Shown here: positions 57,140 to 64,000 of the stretch, piece after piece
How positions within the stretch are numbered: position 1 is the stretch's first letter
Layout of the letters: each line of letters opens with the position of its first letter
DNA from: Streptomyces longwoodensis
GTDB taxonomy: Bacteria; Actinomycetota; Actinomycetes; Streptomycetales; Streptomycetaceae
Length of the DNA stretch: 64,000 bases
Direction: 5' to 3'
NCBI RefSeq assembly: GCF_001514125.1
Contig: NZ_KQ948565.1
Coordinates: forward strand, 37,243-101,242
The notes under the pieces: generated by a model
The model's database searches: none
Seen by the model: only the letters and a program-made list of their open reading frames with translations
Told to the model about the DNA's origin: nothing
Translations under genes and position numbers: made by a program

Positions 57140-59428
57140 TCACCGAGCGGTGCGCGGCGCGTCCTCGCGCGGGCCCCGCCCGAGGTCCACGGCCGGTGCC
57201 CGCTCCGGGTCGTCCGGAGCGGTCGCGGTCACGACCAGGGCGGCCTGGTCGTCGTCGACGCCCTTGCCGCCCGTGAAGGCGTGCACCGCCTGGATGAGCG
57301 TGTCGATGACGCGCTGGGGCCGTCCGCCGTGCCGCGCCGTCAGGGCGTGGGCGAGGCGGTCCTCGCCGAACTGGTCGCCGGCCGGGTCGCGGGCCTCGGT
57401 GAGGCCGTCGGTGTAGAGCACGAGGCTCTCGGCCGGGCGGAGCCGGAGGCGGTGGGTGGCCAGGTGCGGGTCCGGCGTGATGCCGAGCAGCGAGCCCTCG
57501 CAGTCCACGGTGCGTGCGGCACGCCCGTCGGCGAGGTGCAGGGGGAAGGTGTGTCCGGCCCGGACGAGGGTGACGTCCAGGCCGCCGTCGTCGAGGGGGG
57601 TGAGGTAGCCGTAGACGAGGGTGACGAAGCCCGTGCCATGGCTGGGCGGACGGTTGAGCAGGGCCTGGTTGACGGCCTGGACGACCGCGTCGGGGCCCGG
57701 CAGGAGGTGTGCCACGGCGCGGGCGGTGTGGCGGACCAGGGCCGTGGTGGTCGCCGCGGTCGCCCCGCGCCCGCACACGTCCCCCAGCATGAACGCCCAG
57801 GTGGTGTCGCTGAGCGGGAAGACGTCGTAGAAGTCGCCGCCGACGTCGAGGCCCTCGCCGGCGGGGTGGTAGTACGTGGCGATCCGGGCGCCGGGCACGG
57901 GAGGTACCTCCGGCAGGAGGAGGCCCGCCTGGAGGTCGCGGGCGAGGGCGACGCGCTCGGTGTACTGGCGGGCGTTGAGTGCCGCGGAGGCGGCCCGGCG
58001 TGCGAGTTCCTCGGCCAGGGCGACGGTGTGGCCGTCGAAGGCGTCCTCGCCGGTGGTGAGCAGGGTGAGCGCGCCGAAGGCGGTGCCGCGCTGCAGCAGG
58101 GGGACGCACAGGTAGCCGGTGACCTTCAGGTCGTGCCAGGGGCCCGGGCCGCCGGGAGGCCGGCCGGCGACCTCGCTCCGTCCCGAGGCCAGCACCCGGG
58201 CCACCACGTCGTCGGCGGCGTCCTGGCCCGGCGTGTGCGACGCGAGCAGGCTCTCCTCGGCGGGCGTCGGGGCGGCCGTGGCGATGCGGCGGACGCGGCC
58301 GCCCGCCACGATGTCCACCGCGCACAGGGGCGCGAGTTTGGGGGCGCACAGCTCGGCCACGCGCTGGAGGGTCTGTGTGTGGTCGAGGTCCGTGCCCAGC
58401 CGGGTACTGGCCTCCAGGAGGAACGCCACGTCGTCGCGGGCGGCCTGCTCCCTCGTCTCGGCGGCCCTGCGCGCCTCGTCGGCCTGGTGGCGTTCGATGG
58501 CGAGGGCGGCGGTGTCGGCGAACACCCGCGCCAGGGCGAGGTCGGCCTCGTGCGGGGCGCGCGGGGTGCGGTGGTACATCGCGAACGTGCCGAGCAGGGA
58601 CCCGTCGCGGGCGAGGATCGGGGTGGACCAGCAGGACGCCAGCCGGGCCCGCTCGGCGAGGTCGCGGAAGTCGTCCCAGAACGGGTCGGTGGCGATGTCG
58701 GTGACGATGACGGGCGCGCGGCGGTGGGCGGCCGTGCCGCACGAGCCGACCCCTTCGCCGGTGGCGATGCCGTCGATGGCGGCGTTGTAGAAGCCGGGCA
58801 GGCTGGGCCCGGCGCCGTGGCGCAGGTGCCGGCCGTCGGCATCGGCGAGCAGCACGGACGCGAGCACCTCCTTCGCGGCGAGGTCCTCGATGGCCCGGGC
58901 CATGCCCTCCAGCACCTGATCCATCGGGGCCTGCCGGGCGATCTGCTCCAGCAGCACCCGGTGCTCGGCGGCCAGGCGCCGGGCGTGGACCATCTGGGTC
59001 GTCTCCACACCGATGACGCGCACCCCGATGACCCGGCCGCCCCCGTCGAACCGGGGCTCGTACGTGAAGTCGAAGAACGCCTCGCGCATGTCGCCGCCGG
59101 TGCCGAGGAGGATGCGCTCCTCCCGGCCGACGTACCGCTCACCCGTGCCGTACACCTGGTCCAGCAGGACGAGGAACCGCTGGTCGGCCAGCTCCGGCAT
59201 CAGCTGTGCCAGGGGCACGCCCGTGCGCGTGCGCGCGTCGCCGCCGATCGCGGCGAAGAAGGCGGCATTGGCCGCCTCCACCACGTGTGCGGGTCCGGCC
59301 AGCGAGGCGAACACCGCCGTGGACTGCCCGAACAGGGCGTGCAGATCGCGCTCGGCCGTGCCCGCGAAGGAACCGCCGACGTCCGGCGAACCACCGGACC
59401 CGGGCCCCTCGCCCGCCGCGTGGGTCAT
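57140..59428 (-). CDS. PAS-GAF-GAF-PP2C (SpoIIE-type) serine phosphatase
   Basis: 762 residues. N-terminal PAS (~25-150; VFASLAGPAHVVEAANAAFF), GAF (~165-325), a second GAF (~345-510) and a C-terminal PP2C/RsbU-type phosphatase with metal aspartates in LDVGGDFYDVF and FMLGDVCGRG and later YTDGLTEARD, DDQAALVV. It should dephosphorylate an anti-sigma antagonist in response to small-molecule or redox signals sensed by PAS/GAF. The gene starts 7 bp after an STAS gene, its probable substrate. No anti-sigma kinase domain is attached or adjacent. Confidence 0.93.
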   Translation of the reverse strand: MTHAAGEGPGSGGSPDVGGSFAGTAERDLHALFGQSTAVFASLAGPAHVVEAANAAFFAAIGGDARTRTGVPLAQLMPELADQRFLVLLDQVYGTGERYVGREERILLGTGGDMREAFFDFTYEPRFDGGGRVIGVRVIGVETTQMVHARRLAAEHRVLLEQIARQAPMDQVLEGMARAIEDLAAKEVLASVLLADADGRHLRHGAGPSLPGFYNAAIDGIATGEGVGSCGTAAHRRAPVIVTDIATDPFWDDFRDLAERARLASCWSTPILARDGSLLGTFAMYHRTPRAPHEADLALARVFADTAALAIERHQADEARRAAETREQAARDDVAFLLEASTRLGTDLDHTQTLQRVAELCAPKLAPLCAVDIVAGGRVRRIATAAPTPAEESLLASHTPGQDAADDVVARVLASGRSEVAGRPPGGPGPWHDLKVTGYLCVPLLQRGTAFGALTLLTTGEDAFDGHTVALAEELARRAASAALNARQYTERVALARDLQAGLLLPEVPPVPGARIATYYHPAGEGLDVGGDFYDVFPLSDTTWAFMLGDVCGRGATAATTTALVRHTARAVAHLLPGPDAVVQAVNQALLNRPPSHGTGFVTLVYGYLTPLDDGGLDVTLVRAGHTFPLHLADGRAARTVDCEGSLLGITPDPHLATHRLRLRPAESLVLYTDGLTEARDPAGDQFGEDRLAHALTARHGGRPQRVIDTLIQAVHAFTGGKGVDDDQAALVVTATAPDDPERAPAVDLGRGPREDAPRTAR

Positions 59429-59435
59429 CGCCCCG

Positions 59436-59837
59436 TCACCTCCCGCTTGCCCGGGGCAACGAGGACAGGCCGTCGTCGCTGCGGAACGCCGGCCGCGCAC
59501 CACCGGCACGGACGGCGTCGTGCAGGGTGGCGTGGACCGCGATCGCCTGGTCCAGGCCCGTCAGGGCCAGCACGCGCGCGACGGACGCGGGCACCGCGGC
59601 GAGCCGCAGTACCTCGCCCCGCGCGGCGAGGTGCTGGTACATCCGCACCAGGCAGCCGATGCCGGTGGAGTCGCAGAACTCCAGCTCCGCGCAGTCCACG
59701 ACCAGCAGCCGGTGGCGTCCCGCGGCGAACACCTGGTCGGCGGCCTCGTCCAGCTGCACGGCGCTGTCGTGGTCGAGCGCGCCGCGCAGCGTGAGCACGC
59801 ACGCCCGCACCGTCGAACCCACCTGGACCGAGAACAC
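59436..59837 (-). CDS. STAS-domain anti-sigma factor antagonist
   Basis: 133 residues, GTG start with GGAGG upstream. A single STAS domain with the phosphorylation site in ELEFCDSTGIGCLVR (Ser of DST). It should bind an anti-sigma kinase when unphosphorylated and be switched off by phosphorylation. It is in an operon with the PP2C phosphatase that would reactivate it. The kinase and sigma factor are not in the window. Confidence 0.93.
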   Translation of the reverse strand: MFSVQVGSTVRACVLTLRGALDHDSAVQLDEAADQVFAAGRHRLLVVDCAELEFCDSTGIGCLVRMYQHLAARGEVLRLAAVPASVARVLALTGLDQAIAVHATLHDAVRAGGARPAFRSDDGLSSLPRASGR

Positions 59838-59989
59838 CTCGCCGCCTCCACCTCGCCACCACCTGGCTGCTGCCCCTGCGACCCTACGTCAATCGCCGTT
59901 CACCCTGCTCCGGGCGGCGCTCGCACTGCCCTTCCGCCCGTCGGGGGGCCGCGTGACCGGACCGGGCAGAAGTGCGGGACAGTGGGAGG

Positions 59990-60370
59990 ATGCGCACCCA
60001 ACCAGTACTGGTCTTCGACGGCGACTGCGGGTTCTGCACCACGTCGGTGGGCCTCGTCCGGCGACTGGTCCGGCCGCGCTGCGAGGTCGTGGCCTGGCAG
60101 CACGCGGACCTGGCGTCGCTCGGCGTGACGGCCGGGCGGGCCCAGTACGAGGCCCTGTGGGTCACGCCCACCGGGCGGGTGTACGGCGGCGCGCAGGCCG
60201 TCGCGAAGATCCTGCTGAGCGCGCGCGGCGCGTGGCCCGTGCTGGGCGCGCTGCTGACGCTGGCGCCGGTGCGCTGGGCCGCCCACGGCGTGTACCGGCT
60301 CGTGGCCGAGAACCGTGGGCGGCTGCCCGGGGGGACACCCGCGTGCGCGGTGCCCGCGATGCGGCCATAG
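59990..60370 (+). CDS. DCC-family thiol-disulfide oxidoreductase-like protein
   Basis: 126 residues. The N-terminal signature VFDGDCGFC (DxxCxxC) defines the DCC/DUF393 family, followed by AWQHADLASLGV and a hydrophobic segment (AWPVLGALLTLAPVRWAA). Probably a thioredoxin-fold-like redox protein; substrate unknown. GGGAGG abuts the ATG, which is too close for a ribosome site, so a GTG at 59972 may be the real start. Confidence 0.88.
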   Translation: MRTQPVLVFDGDCGFCTTSVGLVRRLVRPRCEVVAWQHADLASLGVTAGRAQYEALWVTPTGRVYGGAQAVAKILLSARGAWPVLGALLTLAPVRWAAHGVYRLVAENRGRLPGGTPACAVPAMRP

Positions 60371-60386
60371 ACCCGCCCGGCCGGGG

Positions 60387-61550
60387 TCAGGTGGACCAGA
60401 TGACCTGGCCGTTGTGGACGACGACCACCTTGCCGTCCGCGCGGAGGACCAGTTGTGCGCCCTCGTGGCCGTGGGTCTTCGACGCCCAGATGGGACGGTC
60501 GTCGCCGTTGTGGATGACCAGGTTGCCGTCGCTCTGGAAGATCGCGCGGTGGTTCTGCCCGAAGGTCATGGACGCCCAGATCGGCTTGTCCAGCTCGTTG
60601 TAGACGACGAGGTTGCCGTCGGTCTGCATGACCATGCGGATGCGGTTGGTGGTCCAGGCCTGGTTGACCTCGAGGACACTGACCGCCGAGACGGTCTCGG
60701 TGCTCCAGTTCGGCTTGGGGGCCGGCTTGGGGTTCGGCTTCGGCTTGGCCGACCTGGACGGTGAGCTGCTCGGCCTGGGCGCGGGCGGCACGGGCTGGGG
60801 TGCGGCGGCCACCGGCGCCGCGCTCTTCACGGGCTTCTTCTTGCTGGGGGATGCGGTGGGCTTCTCGGCCACGTAGTCGTCCAGGGCGGCGGGGGCCGAC
60901 TCGGGCTGCAGGACGGTGTCCGCACCCTGGGCGGCGACCGTCGTGGAGGGCTTGCCGCCGTCCTTGTCGTGCGCGCCACCGGCCAGCGCCAGCGGGACGG
61001 CGATCAGTACGGCCCCCACGACCGCGGCTCCGGCCAGGACCGGCTTGCGGGGGCGCCCCGCGTCGGCGCCGGTGCCGGCCTTCGGGCTCGGCGGAACCGT
61101 GGCGACGGCGGTGGCCACGCCGATGCCGGTGACGGGTTCCGCGGGCGCGGGGGACGGGGTGGCCGTGGTCGCGTTCGCCGTCGCGGTGTCCGGACTGGTG
61201 GGTGTCTCTGTCTCGGGCGCCTGCGTCGTCGTGGCAGGTGCGGCTACGGCGGGAGCGCCGGCGGTGGAGCTTGCCGAGCCTGGGTCGGCGGTGGCCTCGG
61301 GTCCGGGATCGGTCTCCGGGGTGGGGTCGGATTCCGGGGCGGGGGCGGTCTCGGGGGCGGGGGCGGTCTTCGGTTCAGGGGTGACCGGGTCCCCCGTCGG
61401 CGCGGCACCCGTCCGCGCTGCGGGCGCAGGAGCCGGGTTGGGTCCCTCCTCGGCGGATGCGGAGGGGGTCGGAGGGTCGGCGGCCTCCTCCTCGCCGGAG
61501 TTGGCGGCCCTCTCCGCTCGCGCGCCGGGCGTGTGCTGCTGGGGAGACAT
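60387..61550 (-). CDS. Membrane-anchored B-lectin (mannose-binding) protein
   Basis: 387 residues. A long Pro/Ala/Glu/Thr-rich disordered N-terminus (~1-165, cytoplasmic), one membrane helix (VLAGAAVVGAVLIAVPLAL), a Pro/Lys-rich external stalk, then a bulb-type lectin domain with mannose-site repeats QTDGNLVVYN and QSDGNLVIHN and a degenerate third (RADGKVVVVHN). It is likely displayed on the cell surface to bind mannose-type sugars. The anchor is similar to that of the ricin-type protein transcribed the other way. Confidence 0.9.
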   Translation of the reverse strand: MSPQQHTPGARAERAANSGEEEAADPPTPSASAEEGPNPAPAPAARTGAAPTGDPVTPEPKTAPAPETAPAPESDPTPETDPGPEATADPGSASSTAGAPAVAAPATTTQAPETETPTSPDTATANATTATPSPAPAEPVTGIGVATAVATVPPSPKAGTGADAGRPRKPVLAGAAVVGAVLIAVPLALAGGAHDKDGGKPSTTVAAQGADTVLQPESAPAALDDYVAEKPTASPSKKKPVKSAAPVAAAPQPVPPAPRPSSSPSRSAKPKPNPKPAPKPNWSTETVSAVSVLEVNQAWTTNRIRMVMQTDGNLVVYNELDKPIWASMTFGQNHRAIFQSDGNLVIHNGDDRPIWASKTHGHEGAQLVLRADGKVVVVHNGQVIWST

Positions 61551-62128
61551 GGGGGTTACTCCTCCTCGGTGGCGGAGTGCTCGTGGTGGTCGGGGGCCCG
61601 CACAGCGGCGCCGAGCCGGACGAACTCCGTTGTTCCCGGCGGCCGTCGGGCACCTCCGGCCGTGTCGGTGGGACGTGGCTCACCCCGGCCGTCGCGTTCC
61701 GCTCGGGACACGGCCGCACCGCGGGGGCCGGTCCGTGGCCCTCCGGTTCGCCCGGTCCGCCGTACGACACCGGTCCGGCCGCCGGCCGGGACGGCACTGC
61801 GCGTCGCCGCGTTCGGCGACGGGCCCAACTTAGCTTCTTTCGCGGCCGGTCACCTCGCACCCGGCCCGTCGGCGCCGGCGCTTTGTCCCCCGACGCCACG
61901 CTGCTCCCGGATAGTTCTCCACCCGGGCAGGAAACGGGCACGCCAGGGGCCCTTTCGGACGCAACCCGGGCCCCCGCGGGCCACGTTGGTGTGGCATGCT
62001 GGGGGCTCCGGCTGATCGATGTCGGCATGCAGACGTGCCGTTCGGCACCCACGAAGGCGTACGGCTCAAGAGTTCAGGTGGAGATGTGGCCCCGAGAACG
62101 ACAAGAGGCCAGAAGAGGCGCCCTGCCC
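61551..62128. other. Divergent intergenic region between the two lectin loci
   Basis: About 580 bases without a convincing gene between the B-lectin gene and the type VII-associated gene. It must hold both promoters, but I could not place them with confidence. A frame runs through it upstream of 62129 without family-like sequence. Confidence 0.4.
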
Positions 62129-62869
62129 GTGTCACCTGATACCTCCGCCCCGGTCGCCGCTTCCGCTTCCGTTTCCGGGTCGGCCGTCCCCCGTACCGAC
62201 GCGGTGGCCGACGCCTCCGGGGCCGCCGACGTCCCCGGGATACCCGACGCCGTGCGCGCCGCGGCCCGCCAGGCGCCAGGTCACTGGATCGGCGTGGTGG
62301 ACCCGGAGTGGACCGGGCGAGGGGCCGTGCCCGAGTGGGCCGTGCTGGGCGAATGGCAGTCCGACGAGCACGGCGAGACGACGGAGTTCCGGGCCAACCC
62401 CGCCTACCGTCCCTCCGCGCGGATGCTCGGCTGGCCCGAACCCACCGATCCCGTCGACGCCGCGGCACAGCGCGCCGCCACCGGTTACGGCTCCACGGAC
62501 GAGGCGCTCGACGCGCTCGCCGAGGCCGACGTCACCGTGGTGCGCGGGCCGGACGGCGCGCCGCTGACCGCCGTGGGACAGCACGGCGACCCCGTGGTCC
62601 TGTTGTTCACCGCACCGGCACACGAGTTCATGTCCCCGGCACTTCGGCACGACACCCTTGCCACACGGGAGTTGGTCCGCTCGCTGAGCGGGCCCGGCAC
62701 CTGGCTGCTCGTCAACGCGGGCGCCGCCGCTCCCCTGCTCGTCCCGGCGGACCGTGTCCCCGGCCCCCAGGGGGAGGACCGGACCGTGCTCACGGCCGAC
62801 TCCCCCGCCACGCCTGGGCCCGACGGCCCACTCGACCCCGTGTCCCCCACCACCGGGAGAACCTCGTGA
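62129..62869 (+). CDS. Type VII secretion-associated protein family member
   Basis: 246 residues from the GTG at 62129 (AGAGGCG upstream); an ATG at 62084 is also in frame. The core reads IPDAVRAAARQAPGHWIGVVD, EWAVLGEWQSDEHGE, FRANPAYRPSARMLGWPEPTDPVD and AATGYGSTDEALDALA, matching Streptomyces proteins annotated as type VII secretion-associated (SseB-like fold). No WXG100 or EccC gene is in view, so the link to secretion is by family only. Its stop overlaps the ricin-lectin GTG by 4 nt. Confidence 0.8.
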   Translation: MSPDTSAPVAASASVSGSAVPRTDAVADASGAADVPGIPDAVRAAARQAPGHWIGVVDPEWTGRGAVPEWAVLGEWQSDEHGETTEFRANPAYRPSARMLGWPEPTDPVDAAAQRAATGYGSTDEALDALAEADVTVVRGPDGAPLTAVGQHGDPVVLLFTAPAHEFMSPALRHDTLATRELVRSLSGPGTWLLVNAGAAAPLLVPADRVPGPQGEDRTVLTADSPATPGPDGPLDPVSPTTGRTS

Positions 62870-64000
62870 CGCGATCCGCCCAGCAGCCGCCCGCCTCCTC
62901 CGGGGGGCGCCCCGCACACCGTACGGAGGCCGAGGGCGAGACGGAGGCGGGTGCGGGGGCCCCGGCCGGTACCGGTCCGCAGCCGGGCACGACGGCCGGA
63001 AACGCTCCGAAGGCCGCAACCGGTGCGAGGACCGGGGCCGGGGCAGCCACCGAACCCGAGGCGGCGGAGCCCGAGCCCGCCACCGGCCCCGAGCCCGAGC
63101 CCGAGCCGGCCACCCGGACCACGGCCGAAACCGAAGAGACCGAGCCGTCCGCACCGCCTGCGGCCACCCCGGAGCCCGCCAGCGCCCCGGGCACCGCCAC
63201 GCCCCCCGACGCCGGGGCCGGCGCGGGGACGGGTTCCGACGGTCGTGCGCAGGCCGACGGTGAAGCGGAGCCCGGTGCCGCCGCGGCGGCCAAGAGCAGG
63301 CTGCCCGCGCTCGTACGGACCATGACCCAGACCGCGATCGACCGGCCCCGGGAGCAGGCCGCGCCGGTCGGGCGACCGGGCAAGGCCGTGCTCGCCGGAG
63401 CGGCCGTCGCGGGCGCCCTGCTGGTGTCCGTACCCTTCCTGGTGCTCGGCGGGAACCACGACGACAACGACGACCGCACGAAGGTCGCCGGCGCCGGCAC
63501 CGTACTGGGCGACGACGGCCAGGAGGCGCCGGGCGACTTCGTGGTGGCCTCGCCCGACAACACCCCCTCCGGCACCGCCGGGAAGACCGTCCCCGGGCCG
63601 GCACCGCACACCTCGGCCGGGCACCCCGCTCCGGGCGGCGGGGCGTCGCACCCGGGCACCGCCGCCCAGGACCGCCCGAAGGCGCCCGCGAAGAGCACCG
63701 GCGGTGCGAAGACCGGCGGCAGCAAGAGCACGAGCAAGAGCGGCAGCAGCGGCAGCGGCGGTGGCACCGCCACCAGGCGGGACGCCAAGGCCGGTTCGGG
63801 TGTGACGTTCAGCGGGCCCGTGTCCTTCCGCAGCCACCTGTCCGGTCGTTGCATCGACGTGCCGGACGGCAACTTCAGCGACGGCAAGCAGCTGTGGGTG
63901 TGGGACTGCAACAACACCCCCGCGCAGAAGTGGCAGTTCGCCTCGGACGGCACGATCCGCATCGGGGGCAAGTGCCTGGACGTGGCCGGCGCCAACTACA
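62866..64000 (+). CDS. Membrane-anchored ricin-type beta-trefoil lectin, cut by window end
   Basis: 378 codons visible. Disordered Pro/Ala/Glu-rich N-terminus (~1-155), a membrane helix (VLAGAAVAGALLVSVPFLVL), a Ser/Gly/Lys-rich stalk, then a ricin B domain (SGRCIDVPDGNFSDGKQLWV, CNNTPAQKWQFASDGTIRI, GGKCLDVAG) that continues past the window. GTG start overlaps the previous gene (GTGA), so translation is coupled. The anchor region GRPGKAVLAGAAVAGALL is clearly related to that of the divergent B-lectin protein, but the lectin fold differs. Confidence 0.92.
   Translation, partial: MTRSAQQPPASSGGRPAHRTEAEGETEAGAGAPAGTGPQPGTTAGNAPKAATGARTGAGAATEPEAAEPEPATGPEPEPEPATRTTAETEETEPSAPPAATPEPASAPGTATPPDAGAGAGTGSDGRAQADGEAEPGAAAAAKSRLPALVRTMTQTAIDRPREQAAPVGRPGKAVLAGAAVAGALLVSVPFLVLGGNHDDNDDRTKVAGAGTVLGDDGQEAPGDFVVASPDNTPSGTAGKTVPGPAPHTSAGHPAPGGGASHPGTAAQDRPKAPAKSTGGAKTGGSKSTSKSGSSGSGGGTATRRDAKAGSGVTFSGPVSFRSHLSGRCIDVPDGNFSDGKQLWVWDCNNTPAQKWQFASDGTIRIGGKCLDVAGANY

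Overview
The window is high-GC actinobacterial chromosome, almost certainly Streptomyces. The signs are the type I polyketide synthase, LAL and PAS-LuxR regulators of the macrolide-cluster type, rare TTA (bldA) codons confined to a few genes, a DmdR/IdeR-type iron box, Tat and lipoprotein export signals, and families such as DUF6153, DUF2252, amphi-Trp and type VII-associated proteins that are common in Streptomyces. No rRNA, tRNA or CRISPR array was seen.

Region 1 (1-26975) is one end of a polyketide gene cluster. Transcribed leftward are a P450, a starter PKS subunit (KSQ loading module, a KS-AT-DH-KR-ACP module and a KS-AT-KR-ACP module) and the beginning of the next PKS subunit, which is cut by the window edge. 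To the right lie nuoB and nuoD paralogues (the complex I subunits that build the quinone pocket) behind a Rex-like operator, a HAD-like protein that has lost its catalytic aspartates, two overlapping LAL regulators, a PimM-type PAS-LuxR regulator and a TetR regulator. The P450, nuoB paralogue and first LAL each carry one TTA codon, so they probably share bldA timing. The predicted start of the chain is CH3-CH=C(CH3)-CH(OH)-CH(CH3)-CO-, with (2S,3S) geometry predicted from an A2-type ketoreductase. I propose that nuoB2/nuoD2 may be a target-duplication resistance pair for a complex I-directed product. This is inference; a paralogous respiratory function is the alternative.

Region 2 (27082-35065) is accessory. 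It holds a secreted lamin-tail protein, an unrecognised small gene and a two-gene NLR-like (STAND) system. In that system a small helical protein and a tandem NB-ARC plus NACHT protein share a short motif across their junction, as in amyloid-signalling NLR pairs. Further on are a GntR regulator divergent from a PEBP gene across a perfect palindrome, a frameshifted SalK-like gene, and an HxlR regulator divergent from an NADP-binding oxidoreductase.

Region 3 (35072-39867) is an iron-siderophore uptake unit (fused double permease, lipoprotein binding protein, ATPase) divergent from a siderophore-interacting reductase, with an iron box between them.

Region 4 (40217-54138) carries a HAAS-like protein, a DUF6153/DUF305 pair, a GH10 lipoprotein, the kdpFABC potassium pump operon preceded by an unlabelled 27-residue membrane peptide and two 20-bp direct repeats, a VOC protein, a DUF3533/YhgE-like membrane protein, a Tat-exported PhoD phosphatase, a zinc DD-carboxypeptidase-like protein and an amphi-Trp protein.

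Region 5 (54199-64000) has a 202-bp MITE-like element, DUF2252, a starch-binding protein with two CBM20 domains and no enzyme, a STAS/PP2C partner-switching pair, a DCC-family protein, and two divergent membrane-anchored lectins (B-lectin and ricin type) that share a stalk and membrane segment. The second lectin is cut by the window end.
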